This document shows positions 12,931 to 26,389 of a stretch of 64,000 nt of DNA, in pieces (within the stretch, counting starts at the first letter, position 1; each line of letters opens with the position of its first letter). Position numbers and translations under genes: made by a program. The notes beneath the pieces were generated by a model. That model was not told where the DNA came from. It saw only the letters and a list, made by a program, of their open reading frames with translations, and ran no database searches. The DNA is from Orbilia blumenaviensis. Lineage: Eukaryota > Ascomycota > Orbiliomycetes > Orbiliales > Orbiliaceae. Location: positions 1,736,001 through 1,800,000 of the forward strand of contig JAVHNS010000010.1 in NCBI GenBank assembly GCA_036872755.1, given 5' to 3'.

Positions 12931-13898
12931 GGGAGGGATGAGGCGGGTGGATTTATGACGTGGGTGAGCGGCAGATTGTCCGATAGTCTATGGTGATAGG
13001 TGCTGGTATTTTATTATCCAATTCATTTGTTATCAGATAGATATCATGTGCTAACTCAGTCGAAAATATACCAGACCGAAAAAGAATACCTCAGCTGGTT
13101 AGTCATTCTTTGCGCGGAAGGTCTGGGTACGAGGCACTGGCCACTCGAAAGGGTAGGAAAGGAACAACGTACGATATGGGATCCAATACGGCATGATCTC
13201 TACTCCCTGCGACAGATGAAAGAGAGGGACGTGAACCTAAGATAGACGGATAGATATTTCACAGACATTTGGAGACGTATCACCATTGCCGGGTTGTCTT
13301 CTATCATGCCAGTGCACTTGAACATGTCACAGAATAAGAACCAACTGCCGTGTACCAGCACCAAGAACATCAGGTGGAGATCCTCGTTTCGAGGATAATA
13401 TTAGTAAAGTAATGATAATATGAGATATCCATGCACCAGGAAATAGGCTCGACCTGGACATCTAAAAGCTCCGTCCCGAACTCAACACCAGACATTATCA
13501 ATCAGACAAAAATCAATACTTGTCCGCAAACCACTTATGAGTTCCTCGTTGATATTCTTCACTTCTCCGCGTCAATAGTACAATCCAAGGAAAAGCCCCC
13601 CCAGTTTCTCAAATCCGGAGAAACAGAAGGAAACAAAAGGCTTAATAGAAAGTCCATTCCAATGATCCAAACCCAAACAAAAGCAAAGCCGTGTTTCTTT
13701 TATCACTTTTCCCCAAAAGACCAATATAAAAAGGAACGACTGAATACAGGACCGAAAACAGGACTCGAAAACAGGACAGATATCTTCCACTGTAACAGCC
13801 GCTCAAAAGGGGTATCATAATTCACGTGCGACAACTGGAACCAGTGACGGATTAGGGTTGATGGCCTGGGATGCTGGATCAACAATTAAGCTGCCCTG
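12931..13898. other. Intergenic region
   Basis: The stretch lies between the Alb1-like gene (plus) and the acyltransferase (minus), so both 3' ends point inward. A 129-codon plus-strand frame at 13431-13820 has no domain and a composition like its surroundings. I see no supported gene. Confidence 0.5.
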
Positions 13899-15491
13899 CT
13901 ATCCGCCAGAAATTATTGCTGCGATTTTACCGAATTTCCCGAAGATATTATATACTAGCAATGTGAGGCTACGGTGGATGAATAGTCTATGGTCAGCATT
14001 TAGCTCCCCATCTTCCGTGCTCAAAGCCGAAGGGGGGGGACGGAGGCATTCTTACATTGGAACGACGAATATTTTCGGGACTTCAAGCCAATTCCGTAGC
14101 TTGACAGCCGTTTCAACAATATTCCCCTTAGCTGATGGCGCTTTGCCGACCCTCTTGCCGCGTTTTGTCATCCCGCCATTACTCAACACCTCAACCTCCC
14201 CGTCATCGCCGGGTAGGCGGCCGGTCTGCATATACGTTTCCATCATCTCGTCTTTCTCGGACCAACGGTCGCGCATCCACTGCTCGAATTTCGCCGTGTC
14301 ATTATACGGTATCTCGGATATACGGAACCGACGGAAATGCAAGTTGACGGATTTCGGAGGGCGTCCTTGGAGGTATTGAGCACGAAGTGTAAAGATGTCT
14401 TGGCCGTATTTGTCACGGCTACAAATGGTTAGTGGTGGGGCAAGTGAAAACGAGAACTGTGGGGTACGCAGGCGGGACGTACGGAATGCCCTCGTAGGCC
14501 ATCGTGCAATCGTACACCCATTCGACAGATTCATCTAGCTGCTGAAGGCAGTATTGTAAGCCGGTTACGCGGGGAAGCAGGACATGGTCAGGGTTTTTCT
14601 GCATCAGAATATAAACTTGTTAGCAAGAAACATACATCTTACAGTGCATGGTGCAGAAAAAGCCTAGAAGCAGGCGGTTGTGGTGGGGCTGACTTACAAT
14701 CCCAATCTTGTCAGCAAACTTCTTGCTCGACGCCCGAGCGTTAGGACACATGTTGGTTCCCTCAGGGAAAATAAGCAGCCACATCGGCAACCTATCCTCT
14801 GGTTTGCGATCCTTTGCCGCCAGCTTGTCGAGCCGATGCTTAAAACGCTGCTGGTCTTTGCCCCAGTTCCGGGCGAGGAAGATGAAGCCGTACATCTGCA
14901 TACCCCACCCTACTATGGGTATCCATTTGAGAGATTCCTTGAGGATGATATATACGGCGCCATGCATGCGAGCTGTGTAGGCAATCCACCAGATGTACAA
15001 CCAGTCGGAATACAGTTGATGGTTAGCGATGAAGACCATGCGCTCGGGGAAATTGCACTCGAGAAGCCCGTCGTCGGTAATGTAAATTTGGCCACGGACG
15101 GACTTGTCGCCGCTGATTCTGATAGTGGTAGGCGTCCACCACTGGGTACCAGTTGTGACGAGGGTGCCGAAGGACTGTTTTGTGATAGATATGTAGGCAT
15201 AGAATAAGTCTTTATTGCAGATGTACAGGGGAGCTCCGATGAACTGAGTCGCTACAATTCTACATTCCATCATCATCATGAGAATCACATGTCAGCGACT
15301 ATCTTTACATTGCTACTTCTTCCCCCCCACCTTATCGCTACCTTTACTCCCACCACCACCAGCATCTGTTTCAGAATGGGAGATACATACGCGATACTAC
15401 CAGCTGAAAAGTAGAGAATGAACAGTATCAAACGGATGGCCTGCAGGAAGCCTCCGTATCGGATCTGACCGGCGAGATGCGTGTCGGACAT
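13899..15491 (-). CDS. Lysophosphatidic acid acyltransferase-like (PlsC, CST26/PSI1-like)
   Basis: Five exons: 15491-15391, 15259-14698, 14598-14483, 14418-14056, 13986-13899, giving 409 residues. It belongs to the membrane-bound glycerolipid acyltransferase family. Motif I is NHQLYSDW at 113-120, with the catalytic His 114 and Asp 119. The FPEGTN motif at 198-203 binds the phosphate of the lysolipid acceptor. A hydrophobic segment at about 16-35 and WWIAY/GWGMQMYGF segments suggest an ER membrane protein. The family transfers acyl groups to lysophosphatidic or lysophosphatidylinositol acceptors. The last exon is less certain: a frame stop occurs right inside a GTAAGA donor at 14055. Splicing to 13986 keeps the frame and adds a hydrophobic tail (LTLLVYNIF). 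An upstream in-frame ATG at 15518 would add nine residues. It is divergent from the DUF89 gene. Confidence 0.87.
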
Positions 15492-16051
15492 GACGCTGGT
15501 ATGCCAGTATGTACTCAAATAGGTAGATGCGGAGCGATGAGGATGAGGAGAAGTTGAGACAAAGGAGCTTGAGAACGTGGGGAAGGCGAAGGCTTTGACG
15601 GGCTAGAAAAAGGCTAGGCTTATAATTAAGAAGGCCATCACAGTTCGTCAGGATCAGCTGTGTTGGGCCTCGAACTTGATCAGCTGAGTCAAATGGAATG
15701 CTGCGAAATCAGCGAATATATACACCTGAGTCGAGTGTTGTCGTGGTGGATGTGCTACTGACCCTGCTCTGGGTCGGGACACAACGGAGTCTTAGGTCTG
15801 TTGCTCGGGGTCTCGTGAGCTTGCCCGCGCCGACGAAAGAAGCCTTCGCTTGGCCGCCTCCTAGCGACCTCCAGATCTCGGGTTTCGTTCTTTTTTTTTT
15901 TTTTAGTTTTGCAGCTGGGGCGGGTGGGTTTGCAGCTCCGACCGCCGCTACCATCACTTTAGTTGACAGTGCATTTGCGCTGCTTCTCTTATCGATAAGG
16001 ACCTCACCGCCCAAACACGACAACTGGTTGCGATACCACCACCAAAACACC
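15492..16051. other. Divergent promoter region, acyltransferase / DUF89
   Basis: About 560 bases separate the two divergent starts. A T-rich tract at 15890-15904 and GC-rich segments are present. Overlapping small open frames on both strands have no support. Confidence 0.5.
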
Positions 16052-17717
16052 ATGGCCGGTATGCCTCTTTCCCGTGGAACAGCCATCTCGTATACAGGCC
16101 TTGGGCTTCAATACTCATTACATTGACGATATATCACAGAGCCCTACAAAAACTCCGACCAAAACTCATTCGCATTCACTTCAGCCACCAAGAGATGGCC
16201 AGTCATCATCGTACGTCACCATTACACCCCACAAACAGAATATACCTCGGTTTCTCATATTAACTGTGATCGCAGACGCAAGCCATCGACGCAGTCTTCC
16301 GCGCCATCCCCGGTCCCAGCAATGAACTAAAAACCAAAGAAGGCCGTAAAATAGTCGAGGATCTCGCCAAACTGAAATATGAGCTCCAGCACAATCGCGT
16401 TCTGTCGTACGTGTCAGTTTCTGATATGCTGGAACAGCGGAAGCACTGACATCCGAGTGGAAACTTACAGACCTCTTCGGGATGATGGATTACCCGACAT
16501 CGCGCACTACAACGATGCCTTGGTAGCTTTGGGCGAAGCTAAATGGCTCGAAGTATCCTGGCTTTTCTCCGAATGCTATCTCTACCGTAGAATAGCCACC
16601 TACTTCGCTACAACCACGCAATGGAACACCTTCGATGTTTTTCTGACATCAAAGCTCACCACCCTTCGCTCCTCTCTTCCTGCCATCCTAGAACTAGCAC
16701 ATAGATATTCTTCTATTACAAAGCCATCGACGTTTACGGACGAGACCTCGTCGCTGCTATTTCACGAAATATTCTTAATATGTCTCTGGGGAAATGCGAC
16801 CGACCTCTCCCTCCTCACGACTTTATCCTACGAAGACATCCAATCCTTGCAGGGATCCCATGCAAGAAAAGAATCGGAAAAGAATATACTCGCCAATGAC
16901 CTAGATAAGGTCTACACTCTTCTTACATCCCTCAAGACATCCGGTCAGAAGGAAATAAGAGTAGATATCGTCCTCGATAATTCCGGTTTCGAATTATTCG
17001 TAGACTTGTATCTGGCAGGGTACTTACTCTCCCAGGGCCTGGCAACAACCATCGTCTTGCATCCGAAAAACCATCCATGGTTTGTAAGCGATGTATTGCC
17101 CTCAGACTTTGCAATTCTGTTGAATGCGCTTCAGGATCCCGTCGACTTTTTCATCACAAAAAATGATAACGAACATGAAATCAAGCATGAATTGAAGATC
17201 GAGGATTCAGAATCGATCCAAGATCTATTCGGAAGCCTGGCAACATTCCACGCCGAGGGAAAGCTGAGTATTAGAACGAACAAGTACTGGACACTGCAAG
17301 ATCCGTTCTGGACCCTCCCTGAGGACAAAGAATTGTGGGAGGACCTGAAGAGCTCTGAGCTAGTGATTTACAAGGGCGATTTGAACTATAGAAAGCTGAC
17401 TGGCGACGTGGGAACCCCTCTGCCCCCCTCCTCTCTGCCCAATTTTAAACCAAGAAGCCCAAACTGACGATTACCTTTAGGCGGCATGGCCCCCAACCAC
17501 CCCATTCCATGAGGCACTTCAGACTCTTGGGAAAGGGAGTGGCTGTAGGACTCTGGCATTACGGACATGCAAGGCTGACGTCGTTGTCGGTCTAGACGAA
17601 GGAGTTGATGAAAAACTAAGACAAGAAGATAAGAATAATACCGGAGATCAGGCGAAGAGGTCATGGGCATGGCACGGCAAGTACGCCGTCATGCAGTTCT
17701 GCGATGGAAAGGCATAA
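16052..17717 (+). CDS. ARMT1-like DUF89 damage-control phosphatase
   Basis: Five exons: 16052-16058, 16140-16210, 16276-16406, 16471-17407, 17481-17717, giving 460 residues. The first exon is only seven bases (Met-Ala plus one base); it is supported by an exact in-frame continuation and by the conserved FxxxTxxxRWPVII start of the family in exon 2. DUF89 signatures are FSECYLYRRI, a metal-site segment VLDNSGFELFVDL (Asp 239, Asn 240, Asp 248), a Trp/Pro-rich FWTLPED, YKGDLNYRKLTGD, WPPTTPF, and the subfamily III RTxK motif (RTCK, 410-413). Family members are metal-dependent phosphatases acting on damaged or reactive sugar phosphates such as fructose 1-phosphate; the human homologue was also reported as a carboxyl methyltransferase. 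Likely cytosolic. The final intron uses a weak donor (GTGGGA) but removing it restores the conserved GD-WPPTTPF junction. Confidence 0.92.
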
Positions 17718-20700
17718 TGTGGGCATATTGCGGGACTGAAACGAACGTCATGCATGGTAGATTTTATATCCGTTGGCCGAGAATCTCACAGGCAGATAGA
17801 ACTATAGAGCTCGCACAGGAATAATTTAGATTTTCTTTTGTAATTGTTGCTTCGTTTAGTGGCGGTTTAGGATCATTGCACTTGTGAACCCATGCATTAC
17901 GTATCTTATCCAGCGTTTAAGCGCCTGTGGATTTCTTGGGGATCATAATTACCCCGCCATCGAACCCTCTAATTCCCTTTATCGATTAGCTTTATGGTTT
18001 ATCGATATAAAAATTACAAATCGAATGGCTGGTTGTCTTGCACCGCTAGCGATATGTTAACACGGCTGAGACGGACCAATACGGCCTATTTTTCACCTGA
18101 GTATGCAAATATATATGCGTTTTGCTTGGGATACCGGACTAGGATACCGGGGCGTCGAAAGACCCGAATGTTTCCGGGTCGAGAACCGTGTCTTCGGGTT
18201 AGCATCGAAGAGGCTTCAATTTTGTACCCTCGGGGCTCTGGATACAATCTGCTTTTCAGGTCGCCAATGTTGTATACATAGGTAATATTCTAATAAGTTA
18301 TGCAAGAGTATTAAAGCACGTTGGGCCTCAAAGCGCATAAAGCTATTCGAAGTATCACGCATCTGTTCGAATTCATTCATATTCGGTGTCAATTGATATG
18401 AAGACTCCTCTATGGAACCCCGGTTGCCAGTTGAAGGCCCAGGGATGAGAAACCCCAATAAGTTCCCGCGCGAACATGTGGGTATACGTATATACCAAGC
18501 GAATGTGATCTCTCGCCATCGACAAGGAACGCCTATTAAACGCTTTAAATTTATGAGATCTGTTAGAATCCATGATCAATCTGAGCTAAATTTATAAAGT
18601 CCGTGCCGTGTCGACGTCGAACTTGGGTGGCACAAAGAGCAACCGACTTTTGACAGTCGCCGGGCCAAGAAAAAGGAATGTGCTGATATATACAAGGGTT
18701 TTCAATTTTCGGAACTATATTTCGAATATTCACGCGAGCTCGTTGAAGTCTGAGGGCTGCCTATTTCCATATTAGGCGTAACGTATCACCACAACATTCA
18801 ACTAGCGTTACAACAACCAAAGGGAAAGGGCGCACAGGCAGTGCAAAAATACCAGCCTTACTAGGAGCATTTGCGCAGCATAGCCTGGGGGTCTCCTTGG
18901 CATCACAATCATACGTGATCTAGTATTTTTTTATTAAAACAGTTTCCACCCAATTTGTAAAAACGTCCGGTCCTGACGGCTGTTTTTTTTTTGGGGTGTG
19001 TGTTGGATTTTTTGGTTACGCACCGTCGCATGGAGAAAGTCGGTTTATCAATCGTTGCAGTGCATAATATTAATTACAAAGCTGCATACTAGCAGAATAC
19101 TAACTTGTTGGATTATATTCTGGGATGCTAGTGCACAGTTTTTCCGTGGCTGAGATTTACAGAAATGAGATTTGAATGTTTATAGGCTGCCTGCCCGTAA
19201 TTTCGTGGTAAACCGCATGGCCCGCTAATACCGAGCTCGTATATCCTTGGGACAATATTGACAACGGATACCCAATGAATAAGGGATTATAGACGCCTTT
19301 GTACACGTGTGGCATGCCAGATCCCAAAATCTTCCGCTGCAGCTGAAATTCTTTAACCTTTTTTTTTTTTCTTTTTTTTCTTTTTTTTTTTACAAATGCG
19401 TCGAATTTTGGATGTTTGTACGACAACGAGATATTAAGGCGTGCGTTCTGTCGTGGTATGGGGGCATTTGCATTTGGATATAAGAAGCATGGGAGAGCAT
19501 GTGTACTCGTTGAATCAGCTGTCTAGAATTTGGGTGTACAGCATTATATGTTTAGTCCCCTGCGTATCATGCCATATATGAAGGATTTTCGTGAGCTAAG
19601 TAACTACTTAAGAGGCATTTCCTTACAGGGCTTATTAGAACGGATAAACTTGAGAGAATATATGCTCTATAGGGGAATAGTGAGGTTCCTAAGCCCTGGC
19701 AAGCATCTAAGTAGCATTCGTGGTTACATGGATCACATCCAGGGAACAATAGAGAGCCTTTTTACGCAGCTCCGTATCTCACCGGGAAGGGACGCCCTGT
19801 GCTATACAGTAAAACTCTTGAGCCATGCCCAGCGGGAAGTGATCTCGTGATGTCGGAGCAGGCCCGTAAAGCCTTCTTACATCCTAGATCTATACTATCT
19901 AGGGGTTAGTGGTGATACCGAGACATATTCATGCATGCCGGTCGATTACGCTGGTTCGTTCCGTTGATATATGCGGCACGATTGTAAGACAGTGCCGGCC
20001 ATTGATCTTTTGCCGACCGGGGCAACCCCTCGAGATGTCTTAGCTATGCATAATGAATCGAGATACTGATCGGTAGGAGTCGAAACAATATACAAGTTCG
20101 ACGGGAAACCGATGAGGCAATATCGATGATTCTCGTTAGAACAAGCTAGGTAAGTTAGTACCATTTATGTTAATTTTTGTGAGGCGGTGTTGAGTCTCGA
20201 GAGTCAACTCTTCGAGATTTCCCAACCCTGGTAGCTAGAGTGTTTGAGAGTTGATATCGAAAGTGATAGCGAAATTGCGTTAACTTCCTGGTTTACGGTA
20301 ATTGGCTTCTTGTTGAGTTAATGGGAAATCTCATGGATGATAAATATAGATCTTACAATTTTTATTTTGACGTCAGGATCAACTGGGAAGGTTATCAAAT
20401 TACAGGAATATTTTGCTGCGGAAGATTTTGGCGGCTGCTGTTTTGGGCAAGTCAGTCGATATGCTACCTGGACCAACATGTATTTTATTATTGAGGTCGC
20501 ACATATTTGGTCATATTTGGTTTAGGTGAGGCCAAGTCGTGTTGTGTGAATCCACGACCCAGTCTAATGCCGAGACTAAGACGGGATTTGATCGTGGTAT
20601 CCTTAGGCAACTATTTAGTATAGGTATAACTAATGCCCACACCGTTTAGACCTTTCATATATATCTTATGCGGCAGCATGCAATCACGTAGACTGAAGAG

Positions 20701-22624
20701 GCCTGGAAACATGAATGAATCCCACCCTACGGCACAGTGGCTGGTTCGGGTATCGGGTGTAGTTTCTTTGATCGTTCTGGGTGTCGGGTTTTTGCAATTT
20801 TGGGCTACGCGCGATCAAGTTGAAGGTTTCGGATTTCTGAATGTTTCCTGTCACCATCTCCGCCCACCTTCTTTAATCTGGCACGGTGAAGAGAAAGCAA
20901 AGTAAAAAAAAAAAAAAAAAAAACAGAGGAAAAACTTGGGAGTTGGGCACTTCTTCTCGTATAGACGGCAATATCCATAGGGTTCATCCGATTGAATCAA
21001 ATAGCTAATGGAGGCGGGTCGGTATCCGCAGCCGAGGAACCCACTCTTATAATGCTGCCGTGCCAATATAGGTAGGCCAATGATGGCTTGAAGCTTGAAA
21101 GTTGAGAGGGCTCCATAGGGCGGTCGGAGTTGAACCCTGGCCTATATTGTCTTTCTCTCTTGCAAAGTTAACACAACTTTCCCACACGAACATTGGCTGT
21201 TGCGGCGGCTGGAAATAGCGAGACTACAAGCCCCCATCGATCTTACAGGACAATCCTTCGCCCTCTATGGATATTATAGCAAAATATACTTTAGAAATGA
21301 TGTTGCTGATTGTATCGGGGTGAATCTGGCGAAATGAGGAGGCAACCTGGAGTAGCGCTTGTCATGGTTGAGACTATCGAGCAAACATTAGGAGCGTCGA
21401 TCAATCAGGGACACCGGGCCCCTGCAATCAGATATACCGGGATCCCGGGTCCACGGGGATACGCCGATCAACTGTCGTTAAATAAGAGCGAGATGGCACC
21501 GGCCCCAGATCTCTATCGTGTTTGATACACCCCCCTGAGGGCGTCATCGTTGATAACGACACTATCTGAAAAGGTCGCATTTTCGTCTGTCGTCGCCGAC
21601 CTGAGGGGTAGAGAGATTGTGCGTCCTTTTAAACGAATTTGAATCTGGCATGTATATCTCGTAGGTAAAATATGGATGCCTCCACATTTCTCCAAAATAG
21701 GTTGATGCGAAGGGTTTCCTAGCGCAGCAAGCTGGGTTTCTTCAGGGAAGGCGCTTATCACGGACCACCCCACGAAAACGTGATTCTATTTTGCACAGCC
21801 TTTCCCAGTTGGCATTGCATTTCACTTAACAGACGATTTCGTAAACCTCAACTTCTCCCCACGAAAAGGCGGACGCGGGGGTCGCCCGATCATTGTCAAA
21901 GTGTTTTTCCCCATTCACAATGCAATCAATACAATCGACTTTCCACACATATGTTCACATTCACACAATTGGAACAGAAGCATGTATGCACTCAGCTCGA
22001 GTGCTCAGACAAGCGTTAGCGAGATCAGGTTGCGACCACCTAGCATGGAATTCTGTCGCGTGGGGTCGGTATCGGGATATGCTTCGCCGGGTCATTGGGT
22101 ATTTTCCTTCGTTTCGCACCTGCGCGCAGCTGCGGGAAATCTATACCTCGACCTGACATGAACTTTTCAAAGACCATTTTGGTGTCGAGCCCCTTATTGA
22201 TGAGAAATGCTTTAAAGAACATGACACAGCATCATCGCATGCCGCCCTGTCCATGTCAAGCTTTTTATGACGCCAAGACTGGGTCGAAAAATGCAAGGAA
22301 CCTGGTTCGTGATTTTCATTGCACACGAGCAACGAGTGCTGGTGGTTTGGTTTCTGGTGTCATCCTGACGCCTCTGGTTAGACCTGAGTGAATTGCCGCT
22401 AAGGCTAATGCGAACCTAAACTGGGCACGCAAAGACTCTGGTGCTGGTGAGCCGTTTTTGTTCATGTGGATCCACGGAGACGAGCCAGCACGGGAAGGGG
22501 TCAAGGCCGAAACGAGTCCCAAAGAAGGCCTTCAGCGGACTAGGAATCGAACACGTTTGTGAACGAGACATTTTTTTTCTTGAGAGGAGTCTGACATTAG
22601 CGTAGCCTTATGGCCGTCCCTGCA

Positions 22625-22668
22625 GAGGGAGAGAGAGAGAGAAAGAAAGAGAGAGGGGGGAGAGAGTG
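22625..22668. repeat. GA-rich purine microsatellite
   Basis: This is an almost pure A/G tract made of GA and GAAA units ending in GGGGGG and more GA. Confidence 0.8.
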
Positions 22669-23609
22669 GTCCTTTCATCGATATCGTGTGGCCAGAAGCT
22701 CGGGAGAAGAGCGGGTCGATGGTGCGAATGAAATCACGGGATTTGAGGCTTGAGAGCTCACGGAGCGGTTAATCATGCAGGTCTGTTGGAATGTGATTAA
22801 CATCACAAGTTTTTTTTGTTCACATGAATTCAAGCATTCTCAATTAGAGTATATATTCGCTTCCAGGGTGAATCTAGAATTGATGTCTGCAGTTAAAAGG
22901 CTCCTGCCTATATTACGGCGCTTTTATACTGTAGTCCCGCATTATCGGTATAAAAGGCCGGTGACAAGACGGAATCAATTAAGTGCCTCCAATCGGATGG
23001 CTTCTTAGGCCTTTCGGCTAGGTAAAACTGTAAATATTGCTAGAGATCTATTGTATATGTTCTGGGGTTCTGGGGGGGATGGAAGGCAGGACGAGTCAAA
23101 GCAGCAGCCCCGCGTTTCAGCACTGTTAAGCTGGCATTACTATATATCCGTGTGCTGGTCTGATTTTCCCGCAAAACGACCTGAAAGAAAGATGGTTGTC
23201 AGGCTACCCAGTATCAGGTGGAATTGAATTCACGAATCCACCTAGGAGAGAAGTAGATCTTGTTGTCACTTCATACAGGAAGACCGGTTTCAGGGAGAAG
23301 TTCGACATGAGATTCTCTCAACTTAAGCTTCCCCTGGGGACTCTAAATTTCTCTAAAATTGTCGCAAGTAGATACAGGCTAATATTACCGCCATCTGCCT
23401 GGCAAATTTTTTATTAGAAAATATGCAGGTAAAATGCGCGTATATATGAACTTACCCTGTTTGTATCTCGTCAAATATCTGGTTTGAATGCTAACAGGTG
23501 TATAAAGCTCTTGTTTGTATGTATACATTCTGGTTGGCACCAACAAGTGCTGCGAGGTGCCGTCCAAACCAATTGACCAGCGGACAAGAATAGCTCCGGG
23601 TTTTACACG

Positions 23610-23631
23610 TATATATATATGTATGTATGTA
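23610..23631. repeat. TA / TATG microsatellite
   Basis: Alternating TA followed by three TATG-type tetramers, in a gene-free area. Confidence 0.7.
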
Positions 23632-24899
23632 CACAGGTATGTATGCGCGAATGGAGTAGTGTAACTCTTCTCGGGTTTGTCTTGCCGTCCAGCTCGTGAA
23701 CTCGATACTACACTCGAGTCTAGTATACTGCGGTACTCAATTGCCCAACATATGCGGGAGGCTCGGGTCTTACCGACACCCCAGGAAGACGAAGAATCGG
23801 TCTCAACATCCAAGTCGTATAGGGCTTCTAGGGCCCAAGCCGTTGAACTTCGAGGCCATGCATGAATGTGTCAAGAAGTGGGCCGGTAAAAATTTTCAGA
23901 TTGGAGCCCCAACAGTTAGAATATGCAAGTTGAGGCGGTTTTTCCTGGTGACAAGGCAAGGTAGACGTCGTCACCGTGCTGCTCCCCAGAAAATGGGATG
24001 TGTGAAGCGAGTTTCAAATGCATTGTGCCTGAGCCTGCGGCGGATTAAAATGGGCAAGGTTCAGGGGCCCGGCATTCTCGAAGGAGTACCGAGCCGAGGG
24101 TAAAGGGAGGTTCGATCCATGTCAACTGTGCTTCGTCTTCGGGTTCTGCCAGTAGGATGGTTGCCTTTCGCCCCTCATGTTGACTTTTTCGAGCCCGGAA
24201 CTGTGCTGTAAGGTGACTAGTGTTTGAGTAACTCCAACAATCACCTGTGAATTTTTCGCGTAATGTAGGAGATTATTTTAAATTCTTCTTTCTTTCTCAG
24301 CGTTTTCGAGGTGTCTGTGCTTCCCTATAAGTGGAAGACAAAGACTTTTCCTCGCAAAGGGCTAGGCTCCAGAGATTTCCCTTCAATTCTTCGATTTTTT
24401 TTTTTTTGTTCAGTTTTTCTTTGCGAGCCCCCACGACAGCTAGACAGCTATCCCACCAGATTCACTTCAGACATACTTACTTGCGTCTAGAGCTAGACTC
24501 GACTTGACTCTTTTGGATTCCATTGAAACAGTATATATGCCGACTATTCGAATTGTGTGACCAGACTACTATAGATCGGCTAGCGCCCACAGAAAGACCC
24601 GGATTCGAAACCTGCAGGCGACAGAGGCTTTCAAACGCACAGCTACCCAGATTAAGCGACTACAGTTGCGAGCTAGTAGCAGTATACAAAACGGCTTGCT
24701 ACCTCTGCTTTCCCCGTTATCAGTGCGGTTTTATCAGTGGGCTGGTTGTCTGTTGGTAATAAATCTCCACTCGATGTTAGCAGCATCCGATCGTTTGATA
24801 TCAACACCAAGTCGCTATCTCTCTCGACCTAGATCGCCGACTAGTGGCATCAACCACTTGCCCATTTTATCAATTGACGGTAATCGAAGATAAAGACTC

Positions 24900-24961
24900 A
24901 AAAAAAAAAAAAAACAATAAATTATAATAATAAATTATAAAACAAACAAAAATAAAAAAAA
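24900..24961. repeat. A-rich low-complexity tract
   Basis: A run of 15 A residues is followed by AATAAATTATAATAATAAATTATAA-type sequence and a second A run. It could be a decayed retroposon tail or simple low complexity; no coding sequence precedes it. Confidence 0.6.
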
Positions 24962-26389
24962 CGTGGGAGCCACCATAAGTCATTAGCAGCGATCCCACTT
25001 ACCGGAATCGAATCCTGATATTCGGTATCGCGCGAGCAGCACATGGTTGGAACGAACGATTGGTAGCTGGACGAACATCGGATTTGCTGGAGCCCTAGCA
25101 TTGCTTTCTTTCTTTCTCTCTTTTTCCTTCCTTCTTAATAACGGCGGTGATATATACGGTCTTTTTTTTCTTCTTTTCTTTTCCCTTTCCTCCCAAATAA
25201 TAACTCAGTTAAACGGGGGTCTTGGATAAATCGAAGGTCACTATAATTCATTCTCCCAGAAAATTGGATATCTGGGGTCAGAAGCTGCAAACGTAAGAGA
25301 GTTGAATGGGAAAGATAAAGAAATTCGCAAAACTGCCGTTCGCTGACTCGACCTTTTTTTTTGTTGACAGGCTGCATGTTATTCGATCGCCGCTGGGTGG
25401 TGATTATTGGAAGTCCCGAATATATAGTCCTGCCTATCCAGTTGCGCAATTCCAACTTGTCTCAGGATAAAGACAGGAAGCTAATTCCCTGTTGACATTG
25501 TCGCCTACCAACTACAGCTACGGCGCATACTTCTGTAGAAGTAAAGTCTTTCTTGATCAGATTCCACTCTAGGCCGGTGTAGTCTAGCCTCATCACAACA
25601 CATTCAGGTGGTTCCTGGCAATCGAAAGAGAGGCTGCTGGTCTGGAAATAGATTTTTCCAACTTCTGGGATCCAAACTCGGAACTTTCGAGAAGGGACAC
25701 CCTGGTTGGTCATCTTGGAAGCCACTAATTACATTTGTTGGAACACATTTTCCCGGTGCTGCCTCAAGCAAACGCGTGTCTCCTTCGTAATATATTCATT
25801 TCTCTGTAAGTCAAGTTTTGAATTTCGATTTCGGTGGTGATGAACCTTCCATGGCTCTTTTACTGCAAACAGAGCCATAGTTCGTACATACCAGCATATC
25901 AGTTTTTTTTAGTTTTTTTTTTAGTTTTGTTTATTTGCTACATACATTGTGTTATGGAGGAGCCCGCATGTTGGTGGACCAGAGAAGTGATCACCACTCT
26001 TTCAGTCGACCAATGTGAAGGGGTCCCGGTGGGAGATGCCGCGTTTGTTTTTCCTTTGGGATGAGTTTTTCCTTTCCTCCCTGCCGCCGGGCACGGCAGG
26101 GTCATCATCAATTTGCTTTTTTGTACCTGTGGGCGTTCCCGAGGGACAGGTTTACTAACTTGGCTTAGGGCCCAGGATATTTACAGTGCAAAGCAACCAG
26201 GGTCTTTCGACAAGGACCAGGGCAAACAGCCTGGGTCCAGAAAAACGAACGTGTGCCAGTTGCACGACTGAACGAGGCACCTCCCTAACCCAGAATTAAA
26301 GGGCTGTCATCCAGAGAAGAGCCTTGGGCTACGACACTAGTGGAGTGGTGGAGAAAAAATACTCCCACACGTTCAAGTATATAATAGTA

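Larger units (their letters stand above)
17718..26389. other. Long gene-free region (8.7 kb)
   Basis: No convincing coding gene is seen on either strand over 8.7 kb. Open frames are under 145 codons, overlap antisense frames and show no domain. The stretch contains T- or A-rich tracts (19361-19392, 20905-20923, 24900-24960), a purine microsatellite at 22625-22668, a TATG/TA microsatellite at 23610-23631 and pyrimidine-rich DNA at 24390-24420 and 25105-25190. The rightmost kilobase or two may be promoter and 5' UTR of the CRIB gene. I found no transposase, RT or tRNA gene, but degraded elements could escape reading by eye. Confidence 0.5.

Noticed and set aside
13431..13820. 129-codon plus-strand frame
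   Set aside because: Composition simply mirrors the A- and C-rich DNA; no motif, and an overlapping antisense frame is equally good.
19530..19850. 106-codon plus-strand frame in the gene desert
   Set aside because: No recognisable domain, no signal peptide, no neighbouring exon.
21120..21160. GGTTCAACTCC on the minus strand, a third B-box-like match
   Set aside because: Only two of five T-stem pairs form; no cloverleaf possible.
24100..24135. GGTTCGATCC sequence matching a tRNA B box
   Set aside because: The T-stem does not pair and no A box or acceptor stem lies upstream.
24985..25030. GGATTCGATTCC on the minus strand, another B-box-like match
   Set aside because: Flanks cannot form T or acceptor stems and no A box is found at the expected distance.
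26324..26389. N-terminal extension of the CRIB protein
   Set aside because: The extension opens with TTG rather than ATG; the first true ATG is at 26390.
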